From Stagonosporopsis chrysanthemi (lineage: Eukaryota; Ascomycota; Dothideomycetes; Pleosporales; Didymellaceae), in the NCBI GenBank assembly GCA_022560025.1, contig JAFISE010000016.1, forward strand, positions 232,321 through 296,320: a DNA stretch of 64,000 bases. Direction: 5' to 3'. A model generated the notes under the pieces. The model had not been told where the DNA came from and searched no databases. It saw nothing but the letters and a program-made list of their open reading frames with translations. The position numbers were made by a program, and so were the translations under genes. Positions 55,844 to 64,000 of the stretch are shown here, piece by piece; position 1 is the first letter of the stretch; each line of letters starts with the position of its first letter.

Positions 55844-56242
55844 TCAGTTGTCGTCCTTCAGCAGCTTCTCTACAGCCTCGACCTTGTCTTTGAAGCCTTG
55901 CTTCTTGTCTGTTCTGGTGCCAATCCTGATGTCGCTTTGGATCCTCACAACGCCGTTCTGGTGCAGCAGAGCATGGCACTGTCCAATGACTCGCATACAA
56001 TCATCCCATGAACCCTCTGAATAAGACATGTCAGGAGTGCGACATGCGTACAATGTGAGACACATACCCAGTGTAGTTCCTGCCGAGTGCATAGAGTACG
56101 TCAGTCCACTCCTCTTCAGGATCCGCTGTACCTCCGCAACTTCCTTAGACACACTAGCAGTTGGTGTGCCTAGCGGGATAAGGCAGAAGTCTGCCGTGCA
56201 CGACGGCGGTGTCTTGATATTTAGGACGTCGTTGCTCGCCAT
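55844..56242 (-). CDS. ECM15-like: Small thiamine-binding-fold protein (MTH1187/ECM15-like)
   Basis: Two exons, 56242-56068 and 56016-55844, give 115 residues, close to the roughly 100-residue MTH1187/YkoF-like family to which yeast Ecm15 belongs. The fold is a ferredoxin-like dimer; some members bind thiamine, and the fungal role is not established. Hallmarks are CTADFCLIPLGT, GLTYSMHSAGTTLEG (joined across the intron) and RIQSDIRIGTRTDK. The intron (56017-56067; GTATGT...TTCAG, 51 nt) is a multiple of three without a stop, so an unspliced message would encode 17 extra residues between Leu and Gly of the conserved loop. An upstream in-frame Met at 56326 would add 28 residues, but 56242 fits the family length. 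No signal peptide; cytosolic. Confidence 0.87.
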   Translation of the reverse strand: MASNDVLNIKTPPSCTADFCLIPLGTPTASVSKEVAEVQRILKRSGLTYSMHSAGTTLGMCLTLYACRTPDMSYSEGSWDDCMRVIGQCHALLHQNGVVRIQSDIRIGTRTDKKQGFKDKVEAVEKLLKDDN

Positions 56243-56686
56243 GTTTCGTTGGTTGATGTTTCTCGAGAGCGAGAGCTTGAACTGCAAGACGTGGTTGAGG
56301 GGTGATGGAATGCCCCACCAGTCCACTCACACCTCACTGCGAAAGTCCAGAACATCAAAAGTCATTTCTACTGTCATGTGTATTGCACTGAAGCCATCTG
56401 TTGTATGGACGTTTGAAGTATCATGTCGATGATCAATTTTCTATATACAAACAAAACTTCGTGTGGTGTTGGTGCTGTTGTGCCGTCGGCCCACTTCTCG
56501 GAGCTGGAGACAGATTTGCACACGCAAAGCGGGGTATTACAGTTTCTTCTCCGTCTGGTGATACCCGTATGGTGTGTGGATGATAAGGAGGCTGCAAAAG
56601 ATGATAACGATCTAGTGAGCTCCAGACATCCATTGACTCAAATATATTCAACTATGCCCACAATCTAGTCATCAGAACGAGCAATT
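56243..56686. other. Intergenic, no gene seen
   Basis: Upstream region of the thiamine-binding-fold gene and 5' flank of the tRNA-Val gene. No repeat or frame of interest. Confidence 0.4.
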
Positions 56687-56824
56687 GGTTCGATGGTGTA
56701 GTTGGGTAAGTTATATTTCAGCACAAAGCTATTATCGACAGGTCCACTAACATTCAATAGTTATCACGTCAGTCTAACACTGTTAGTCCACTGAAGGTCT
56801 CCAGTTCAAGTCTGGGTCGAATCA
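56687..56824 (+). tRNA. tRNA-Val (AAC) with a 9-nt anticodon intron and a 55-nt D-loop insertion
   Basis: Acceptor stem 56687-56693 pairs with 56817-56823 (one G-U), discriminator A at 56824. The A box is TGGTGTAGTTGG (56694-56705), immediately followed by the insertion 56706-56760. The D-loop resumes at TTATCAC (56761). The anticodon stem is TCAGT/ACTGA, anticodon AAC at 56776-56778. A 9-nt intron follows base 37 (56780-56788) and contains GTTAG, complementary to CTAAC of the anticodon loop, as expected for fungal pre-tRNAs. The T arm is TCCAG-TTCAAGT-CTGGG. Removing both insertions leaves a 74-nt cloverleaf. A T6 terminator follows at 56825-56830. The D-loop insertion is not known for fungal nuclear tRNAs; if it is not removed the gene is a pseudogene. 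Confidence 0.85.
56706..56760 (+). other. Intron-like GT-AG insertion in the D-loop of tRNA-Val
   Basis: 55 bases between G19 and T20 of the tRNA. It begins GTAAGTT (consensus U1 donor), has CACTAACA (consensus fungal branch point) ending about 9 bases before the 3' end, and stops in AATAG. Length equals the ordinary mRNA introns of this window (48-58 nt). The pol III A box ends just before it, so transcription signals stay intact. Confidence 0.75.
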
Positions 56825-56830
56825 TTTTTT

Positions 56831-57058
56831 GTCTCTCTCCCAGCCCTCACTGAGGCTGTATGGAATCTGATCGCCTCATTGTTTTATACTAGCCGATTGC
56901 CTACACATGTTCCTCAGTCTTCCTGCGTTTTTGCATATATATACGTCGCTCGGGTGGAAGTTGTGTGTGTGTGGGTTATTTATCTTGGAGAATAGCAGCA
57001 CGCCAGAGAAGGCACCATGCCTCATTGCATTTCTTCGAATCCAGTGCCAATGGAGTAC
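56831..57058. other. Spacer between tRNA-Val and the small minus-strand gene
   Basis: No gene recognised. Contains a short TATATATA run (about 56936-56943) and a GT repeat near 56968. Confidence 0.4.
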
Positions 57059-57530
57059 TCACGGCTTCCTGACCGTCCATGCCGCCCGCAAGTCTCTTTG
57101 TTCATGACCATAGTCTCGAATTTGGCTCAGGGACGCGTGGATGTCGAAGTGTGTGTTCATGCCTGTTGGATCATCACAGCCTTCATCGACAACCTCTGCT
57201 GTGCACTGGGATTTTGACGGCTTTGACACTACCATTAGGGGTAACAGCAAGCGGATTCCCAATGATAATGACAACACCTAAGTACTGTAGTTGCACCAAG
57301 TCGTCGAACTCTGGGGCCGTCCAATGCTGGCCCATGACCCGATTTACAGCTTCCATCCACTCCATCGCGTTCAGGTGATGATTCTCCCAGACAGCCTATC
57401 GCTCCATCCAGCCGTGGACGCTGTCAACGAAACTTGTGGCCACCTTGCGGAGCCGAGCTTTGGGTAAATCTGCAATACATCGCATCAGCATTACAAACTG
57501 CGCACGATTTTGCGCAGCTGGATTCGGCAT
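57059..57530 (-). CDS. Possible small hypothetical gene, 113 residues, three exons
   Basis: No single long frame exists, but three minus-strand segments join in frame and read like protein: 57530-57444 (MPNPAAQNRAQFVMLMRCIADL...), 57395-57278 (AVWENHHLNAMEWMEAVNRVMG...FDDLVQLQYL) and 57195-57059 (VVDEGCDDPTGMNTHFDIHA..., ending TVRKP-stop). Intron 2 (57196-57277) is GTGTTG...GCAG with CCCTAATG as branch point. Intron 1 (57396-57443) would be GTGGCC...ATAG, 48 nt, with a weak donor; if it is not spliced, a TAG at 57396-57398 interrupts an otherwise open and protein-like frame. So this is either a small three-exon gene or one broken by a single nonsense codon. I do not recognise a family; no signal peptide or membrane segment. 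It lies between the tRNA-Val and tRNA-Lys genes. Confidence 0.45.
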
Positions 57531-58884
57531 CCCATCAGTAGATTCCAGTCAGTGCAGTTTATTGATTCTAACTAGAATTGATGACGATGCAGGTATTAAC
57601 GAACCGGCCGGCGCTCGACAAAGATCGACGTAAACAAATATGTATTAATGAGAGTAACTATGCATACCTCAACGCTCAAGACCAGAACATCAAATGGACG
57701 AGCATTTCTTCAGTAACCTTTATTAAGGGAAGACTCAACAAAAATCATTTATGCTCAAACACCAACAACTCAGTCCTTTGACCCACCCTATGCGTATCCG
57801 AATAATCGTTTGGTGCCCAAACATCAACGAAGACGACCCTTGGTCCTTTTCTAGAAAGAAAGTCCGGCAGATATCTGTAGGAACGCCGAGTTCATATCCG
57901 AACACCCGGCCACGAACGGTCGCAAGTTGAAAGGCGCAAAGCTCTGGGCGAAGACGTTCGTCTCTGATGTTTGCCCACGGTGGAAGCAAGACGCCAGCCA
58001 GCTGCAATTCCCAATACCATGGTAAAGACGTCGTCATACCCATGACCAACCGAGCGTGTAGCACGTACTTTCACCCGTTTCACACCGCCAACCCCCAGGG
58101 ACAAGGCCTTCACATCTTCTCCCACAGCACCAACCCATCAAACCCAACTCACCGCCCCATCACCAAGACCAGGGCGCGTCCAAAACCCAACATCTCAATC
58201 AACACCCGCAACAGCCTGCAACGCGACGTCGTCCTTGGACGTCAGAACCTCCTCTGCATCGCCGCGACCCACCACACGCTTGAGTCGCATCTCACAAAGC
58301 GACGGAGATATCTCACACGACACTGGGAGTTCTCCTGGCTTCCACCACAGCCCACAAGACTCCGCTCTGCGTGTACATGAATCCACGCGTAGTGGAGTGG
58401 GTAGCAAACCGATAGCATCATGTACACAAAGGGTTTGGGAAACAGAGACCTCGTACCAGTAATTTGGCATCATGTGCTGATGCGGCTGTGAGATGGGAGA
58501 ACGCGGGATGAGGCGCAGAAGGGAATTTGGTCCTACGTGCGGGCGGATTGGTGGCTTTGTCGAGGATTCACGCTGAGATGGAGTCTTGGTGAGCGGGCAA
58601 AGCTGTGGGTGGTGCGCATGTGTGTGTGAGTGAGTCTGGTGATGGTATTGTCGAGGAAAAGAGAGTGAGCAGCAGCGTGGCATCTCGAGGCAGGCCACCA
58701 TGACACCCTCGGGTAGGCTGTGTGTGCAAGCTCTGGTTAAAGGGAAGACCCTCCTTGTCACGTCAAGATCGAAAGGTCCTGATCCGAGCAAAAAAGAAAT
58801 TCCACCCGCACAGTCTAACAGAGAGAGAAAGAGAGCGCTTGGATTGGAGAACTCGTGCGTTGTGCATCCCAAATGTTTTGCTTG

Positions 58885-58916
<32 letters not shown>

Positions 58917-59864
58917 CTCCAAACTCCACACACGCAGGATCCCGTCCCAGCTCCTCGTTGCCCAAACACCTCACATACTAACATTTACCAAACCACACCC
59001 GCTTCTCTGCGCTCCTACGTCCACGGAAAGTTTTAAAAAAAAAGGCCCCCCAAGTAGACACTCCTTTTTCCGAGATGATCCCATTCCTCCCACGTAGCAG
59101 TGTAGGTCGGCGACAGAGAGCATCGCAAAGATCTCACTGGTGTTTTTCTCCTTCGTGGCAGCAACGCAGCTGAGTTCCAGTCTACGCGCTGTTTATCTGA
59201 GTAGCTCTTCTCCCGCACAAGCGCAGGGTTCTTGTGTGAGAGAGAGACTAATGGATATCAGGGGCGTTATCGGGAAGGGCATGGAGGGGCTGTGCAGGAG
59301 ATTCACGTTGGTCAATGTTGTGTTCATGTTGCTCATTAATCAGCCTTCCATCATGTTTCGTACTGATCTGGAAGTGCTCTCCGACTGTTTACGAGAGCTG
59401 ACTGGCATAGTTACATGTGTAGCGCAGTCTCTTCGAAGATGGGAACACAGTGCTCATCTTGCACGGGTGAGAGTGAGAGATTGATACACGATGCCACAAC
59501 AAGTATGTCTTTTAAATTCGACCTCACGTGAGCGGTAGACTGAAGTGTGCAGCAACACAAAGACGTGTTGTCGAGGTGGCTTCGACACTCTGGTCTGCTG
59601 GCACGAGTGAGGCTCTCAAGGTCGAGAAGGAGATTCTCAGGTGATACTGGACCACCTTTTACACACGGTAAGAGACAACGCAGTTTCGTTTCCAGCTTTT
59701 CAGCTGTTGAGCTTGTGCTGTATAGATAATGAGGTCCTCCTCAATTATGAGGGTTGGGTGATCTGGGAGGTGCACCCATGTTTGACGCAACACGCAAGGC
59801 ATGCATGCCATATCGATCACTTGTGCTGTTGTCAATTCAACAGCAACAAAAAACAATGCTGCCT
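57531..59864. other. 2.3-kb gene-poor stretch with a microsatellite
   Basis: Frames of up to 259 codons on the minus strand (58195-58974) are low-complexity and overlap equally long plus frames; no family resemblance. CA/AC-rich text at 58080-58280. A poly-A run at 59034-59042. No RNA gene recognised until the tRNA-Lys gene. Confidence 0.4.
58886..58916. repeat. Compound (AT)n(AG)n microsatellite
   Basis: About 6-7 AT units are followed directly by about nine GA units. A smaller GAGAGA run lies 65 bases upstream (about 58821-58834). Confidence 0.9.
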
Positions 59865-59996
59865 CGCCCGACGTGAGACTCGAACTCACAGCCTTGGGAT
59901 TAAAAGTCCCACGCGCTAACCCTATGATCCATTAACGTGTGCTACACACAAGGCACTTCCCGGGTGCAGAGGAACTTACAATTGTGCCAGCCGGGC
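59865..59996 (-). tRNA. tRNA-Lys (TTT) with a 58-nt D-loop insertion
   Basis: Minus strand. Acceptor stem GCCCGGC (59996-59990) pairs with GTCGGGC (59872-59866), one G-U, discriminator G at 59865. The A box region TGGCACAATTG is followed by an insertion 59979-59922. The D-loop then continues GGTTAGCGC. The anticodon arm is TGGGA-CTTTTAA-TCCCA with anticodon TTT at 59904-59902 and no canonical intron. The T arm is TGTGAG-TTCGAGT-CTCAC-like with a perfect TTCGAGT loop. Removing the insertion gives a 74-nt tRNA with one D-stem A-C mismatch. A run of six T (plus-strand A at 59848-59853) lies about a dozen bases downstream as terminator. Either the insertion is spliced out or the gene is dead. Confidence 0.83.
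59922..59979 (-). other. Intron-like GT-AG insertion in the D-loop of tRNA-Lys
   Basis: 58 bases on the minus strand, located just before G18-G19 of the tRNA. It starts GTAAGTT, has ACGTTAATG (branch-like) about 11 bases from the end, and stops in CATAG. Its first seven bases and its last four (ATAG) match the tRNA-Val insertion; the middle is unrelated, so it is not a recent copy of that element. Confidence 0.72.
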
Positions 59997-60013
59997 TTGA
60001 AAAAAACGAGACG

Positions 60014-60128
60014 TGTCCCCTGCCAGATTCGAACTGGCGGCCTTCGGATTGCTTGCTCGCAGAGCAATCATACTCGCAAAGAGAGGAGATATGAGACCGA
60101 CGTGATAACCGAACTACACCAAGGAGAC
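60014..60128 (-). tRNA. tRNA-Met (CAT, elongator-type) with a 40-nt anticodon intron
   Basis: Minus strand. Acceptor GTCTCCT (60128-60122) pairs with AGGGGAC (60021-60015), one G-T, discriminator A at 60014. The A box is TGGTGTAGTTCGG, with an uninterrupted D-loop. The anticodon is CAT (60093-60091), followed by A37 and an intron at 60089-60050 that contains TATG, able to pair with the anticodon CATA. The T arm is GCCAG-TTCGAAT-CTGGC. The mature form is 75 nt. The anticodon stem has a T31-T39 mismatch. A run of seven T (60000-60006 as A on plus) terminates it. It sits 17 bases upstream of the tRNA-Lys gene in the same direction. Confidence 0.85.
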
Positions 60129-63100
60129 ATTAGCAAGCCTGCGAGGCCTGCTGCTTAGATAATCAGCCGTCGGGAAGTGTGGGATATGTTGAAAAACAAA
60201 AAGTGAGGAAGTTGGTGGGGTGGACGGCCTACTGAGCGAGCCATGACTGTAGTTTGGAAATTTTGAAGCTAGTGTTGTGTAAGAGAGTGGGGCGTCTAGT
60301 CATTCTACCATGTGGAGACTTCGCGCGCGAAGAGTGCTCGAGTGGGGCCACAGTTGCGCCGTGGTGGGAGTGGTCCTATCTTGCAGTATACTGTACTGTT
60401 GTCGAGAAGGTAATGCGGCAGACTGCCCTGGTGCGGTGAATTACGTGTTCTGCCTGGTGTTAGTGGGGGTACGTATCTTCCAGTTCTGGGTGACGCTGAG
60501 CACTTGAAGGCGAGGACCGCCGACAATCTTCCTCGCAAGTTCGACGAACAACTGGTAGTTTCAACTTGCTTGCACTCCCCAGACACGAGGCTGGTGAGGT
60601 GCGTGACCGGACCGTCTGGTTGGGTCAAGTAGAATGTGCCGAAGCCACAACCACGGCCTGGATGATACACCACACCAACTCGAATTGCCCCGAGAGACAC
60701 TGTCCACTCGTTGGAGCATTAACTGAAGCCTTGATCATCGGATTGCCCTTCTCAGCACGGAACGGCACGAGGCGAGTTCGACACCCGGCCGCGGGCGTAG
60801 CCGTGTGCTCTGCTCGACTGGTGACTCCGTATCTGAATCAACGTCCACACATCGCTGCCACGAATGTCTCTTCCTCTTGGTGCGACGTCGAAAAGGGCGG
60901 AGCAAGTAGCCCTGACAACGTGCAAAGCCCTAAATAGCCGCCGGGTGGGTCGCTCATTGGGCTGAATGCACCGCAAATCTGACGCCAACGCCAAAAGTGG
61001 ACCCGCTGGGCAGCCGTGCGAACAGCATGGCGGCCTACCGCTCGCTCGGAACCCAATCAGGGTCTCCTCGGGCAGCAAAGGATTCAACGTCGTCAGGAAT
61101 GTGCGTTGTGACTCACTGCACTGGTAGAAGCGGAGCCCATCGCAAGCACATTGAATATTGCTTTGCTTTGTTAAAGCGGAGTAGTTGGTGACTGTAACGT
61201 CCAAAGCGGACTAGAGATGCTATTGCGGTCCTTGGATTGCATGGGAGAGCTGAGTCACAGGCCGAATCGGCCGGGCGAGTCCCATCTTTACTTTTTGAAG
61301 GTGGTGTTGAGAATGACGCTAGGCGAGTACGCTAAAGTCTGCGCAAACGCTACTGCCTGAGCGACTTCTGTCTTGTACTGATCGCGGAGAGGCTCTCGGG
61401 TGGGTGAGATGCTGACTTGAATTAGCAACCTCATCACGAGCAAAAGTAAGACATTCCAGGGCGCGCACCACATTTGGACACTCTTACAGTCCTTTTGGCA
61501 GACTTGTAAGAGAGTTGACAAAACAGTTGATGAGGAAGTGAGGGGCCAACAATCGCTGCAAAAGGACTTGAGCCTCTCAGCATCTGCATCGTGCAGCAGC
61601 TTGTTGTGATGTTGATTCGTCATGCCAGCGCGACGATTCGAACACAGTTTGCCTGTAGACTGTGGCTGATTCTTGCTTCAGTCTTAGCTCAAAGAAAAAT
61701 CCGAATGCTCGTAGGAGGGTGTAACACGGGCATCACGATACATGTCGTCTGTCTCTGGACATGTGCACATTGCTTCTGCGACCTGGTAGTCGGTTCTGTG
61801 ATGTCATGCAGCACGGCTGTAGAGCAAAAGCTGCTGCGCCATGAGCAGGCAAGACACGCGTGTAGGGTAGAAAGAGCGAGGGCAAAAGCCGAGAGTGGTA
61901 CGAAACTCGAGTGCCAGGGCTGTTGTAGAAGAGGGTGGGGGGCCACTGGCCATGCGTGCTCGCTTTTGCAAAGCCTGGCCGAGCCGTGGCTTCCATTCAC
62001 GGCAGCTCGATCCACGAATTGGAACAAGGACAAGCATGTCCCAGGTCGCAGGCATGGAATGTGTATCTGTTGGAAGAATGCGCGTGTCTCAATGTAGTTG
62101 AAACGAAGAGCTCGTATGGCATATGCTGTGTCTCCTGGGTGGTAGTCACTACGTCCAGACAAGGTGAAACAAACTCGAACAGAGGGTCGCAAGTGCCTTG
62201 ACACGGCAACGATGATGGAGAGTGCCACGACGCAGGGCGCGCATTGATGGGAGCGGAGCTGGTGAGAAGTGACGCCAGAATGCTATCATGCCTTTGATTA
62301 GGTCCATCAGAAAGCGTGAACATTTCTCGATGGCATGCAGCTCTTCACCGGAACACTTAGCGGTAGCGGGGTATCAAATGCAGAGGTTCGTCAGCGCGCG
62401 TGATGAGGGGAACACTCGGAACGAGGCGAGATGGTTACACAGGGTACAGCTGTCTCCATGTCGTTGGTCGACGACTGGACGTTGTGCGCTAGTGGGTGAC
62501 GGATTCTCGAAGGTCATGATTCGCGGCGAGCAGAGGGCCGTCCCTCGGCAGTCAGCCTCGATGCTGGATGATGGGACAAAGCCGTGTGGCAAAGGACACA
62601 TGTTCCGTGTCGCTGCGACATTAATGAAGTGTTGCGAAATAGAAAGCGCTGAGTTGTTCCTGCATGGCAGGAACCGGCTGACGTGGCTAGCTCGAGTAAG
62701 AAGGCATGGGCTGCGCCTAAATGGAGCGTCTGAGGTCATAGCAGATTGCAGAGGATCGAGAGGAGGAGCAGATGGAGCTAGGAACCAGTGGTCCTGCCAT
62801 GGTTCACCGTGTGGAACGTGGGGGGGGCATTTGTTGAAGATGCAGAGCAAGTGCAAGCTAACGGGGACACAGCATGGGTGATGGAGCTGGAAGGGCACAG
62901 ATCCGCGGGGCTAGTGGCGGATTGGGTCTAGCTGCCGTACATGGTGTAAGCTACCAGACCTCTTGTGTGCTGGCCGTGGAGCGGCCATGGATTGCATGCC
63001 TCGACGAAGCGGTGAGCAGGCTGGCGGAGTGGGCAGCAGCTCGCATGGTGAGGGGCGGGCGATGCCGGATTCTGGTCGTCCGTTGCGGCACTCACTGACC

Positions 63101-63447
63101 AGTTGGGTCGATGATGCAGGTCTTGCTGAGACGTCTGCACATCAGGAGACGGGGGATGCCCCATGGCCAGGGCGCAGATGGGACTGTACATACACGGTAG
63201 GGCAGAGGGGGCTATTATTACGCACACGGACGACGTTGATCGTTGCAAGGCAGGGCCTGGTGAGGGAGCGGCGGCGTCGCGACGTGCGGGCCGTGTGTCG
63301 AATGCTTCAGGTGTCAGACAAGTCGGTGGACGAGCGGGCTGCGCATGACGCCTGCGCGTTCCGAGGAATGCTGGACGCGGCGGCGACGGCGACACAGGCG
63401 GCGCTGCGTCACCACGGCGCACGGCGGCCGGCGGCGTCGCGACTCGA

Positions 63448-63500
63448 GAGGGCAAGAGGGCGAGAGGGCGAGAGGGCGAGAGGGCGAGAGGGCGAGAGGC
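63448..63500. repeat. 8-bp minisatellite (GGGCGAGA)n
   Basis: About six uninterrupted copies of GGGCGAGA, with a degenerate first copy (GGGCAAGA). Purine-rich on the plus strand. Confidence 0.92.
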
Positions 63501-63566
63501 AGCGGACGGGCGCACGCAAGCAGGTGGCAGTCTGGTGACGGGCGCAGACGGGGCGTGCATGGTGGG

Positions 63567-63594
63567 CAGGGTGGACAGGGTGGACAGGGTGGGC
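63567..63594. repeat. 9-bp minisatellite (GGTGGACAG)n
   Basis: Three copies of the GGGTGGACA-type unit, bounded by related GGGCAGGG and GGTGGGC words. Confidence 0.85.
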
Positions 63595-63956
63595 ATCAAG
63601 CCCGGCTGCGGTGCGCGCCCAACGACGATTAGACGCAGCGCGCATGAGGGGCTACGCCCGACTGGGCCGTTGGCACGACAGGGCGGCTGGGCCGTTTTGA
63701 ATTTTTGCTGGCGGGGACGGCGCGGCGTTGCAGCCAGCAGTCGATGCCCGAGTGCGCCTGCATGCATGCCTGCTGCGCGCTCAGTCGCCCAGACACGCAG
63801 ACACCCAGGCACCCGATTTCCCTCTTACTCGCGCGCCCTCGCTCCCTCGCTCGCTCCATTCCCCTCCCCGCGCCCCCTCCGCCATGCGACGATAGCACGC
63901 AGAGCCTCGCCGTGCCAACATGCGCAGCCTGCGACCGCTGCCCGCCGCCTAGTTGT

Positions 63957-63990
63957 TGCCCGCCGCCCGCCGCCCGCCGCCCGCCGCCCC
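63957..63990. repeat. 7-bp minisatellite (CCCGCCG)n at the right edge
   Basis: About five copies of CCCGCCG end the window, followed by CCCCGCGACCGCCC. It may continue beyond the edge. Confidence 0.9.
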
Positions 63991-64000
63991 GCGACCGCCC

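Larger units (their letters stand above)
60129..64000. other. 3.9-kb gene-poor, increasingly GC-rich right end
   Basis: No recognisable protein or RNA gene. Frames up to 294 codons (62928-63812 minus) are Arg/Pro/Ala-rich, as expected from GC-rich repeats, with long frames open on both strands at once. GC content rises strongly after 62.8 kb, with several minisatellites. This could be a subtelomeric or repeat-bordering region, or a long promoter of a gene beyond the edge. Confidence 0.45.

Noticed and set aside
63448..63500. Regular 8-bp array, considered as CRISPR-like
   Set aside because: No spacers; a simple tandem minisatellite in a eukaryotic genome.
62928..63812. 294-codon minus-strand frame
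   Set aside because: Arg/Pro/Ala-rich translation of GC-rich repeats, with long frames open on both strands at the same place.

Overview
The window reads as nuclear DNA of a filamentous ascomycete (Pezizomycotina; Dothideomycetes is my best guess, not proven). The evidence is: genes broken by short 48-55 nt GT-AG introns with CTAAC/CTGAC-like branch points; fungus-specific families (Vid27, the ERMES subunit Mdm34, an ENA-type sodium P-ATPase, a Zn2Cys6 regulator, a HeLo-like cell-death protein); tRNA genes with anticodon introns; and dispersed genes on both strands with no operons. All exon borders were inferred by eye from reading frame and splice signals. No search was run.

Layout. 1-1046 holds the 5' part of an unrecognised gene that runs off the left edge. 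4.4-9.2 kb has a PhzF-fold enzyme, a secreted Gln/Asn/Gly-rich protein and an F-box-like protein. 9.8-21.4 kb is a housekeeping stretch: AP-1 beta adaptin, VID27 and the ENA ATPase. 22.7-28.3 kb has a membrane RING-H2 protein, a decayed TetX-like FAD monooxygenase, and an epoxide hydrolase. 29.4-32 kb is a TBC (Rab-GAP) gene. About 5 kb with no recognisable gene follows. 37-41.5 kb has a Pro/Gln-rich protein and the ubiquitin-like RUB1/NEDD8. 41.8-56.3 kb is a run of five minus-strand genes: Zn2Cys6 factor, a 1443-residue HeLo/pseudokinase/trypsin-like protein, Tudor-SN, MDM34 and a small thiamine-binding-fold protein. From 56.6 kb the sequence is gene-poor, with three tRNA genes, one possible small gene, and GC-rich minisatellites at the right end.

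How the parts relate. Several genes serve membrane traffic and organelle contact (AP-1 beta, TBC protein, Mdm34) or ubiquitin-type modification (RING, F-box, RUB1). This is ordinary scattered housekeeping rather than a cluster.

Two things stand out. First, two of the three tRNA genes (Val-AAC and Lys-TTT) carry 55 and 58 nt insertions in the D-loop. Both begin GTAAGTT, end in ATAG and have a branch-like motif, so they look like spliceosomal introns inside RNA polymerase III genes. Removing each insertion leaves a 74-nt cloverleaf (the Val gene also loses a 9-nt anticodon intron). Second, the 44764-49095 gene joins a HeLo-like domain, a degenerate kinase and a complete-looking His/Asp/Ser protease, an architecture that suggests a fungal immunity or cell-death executor.
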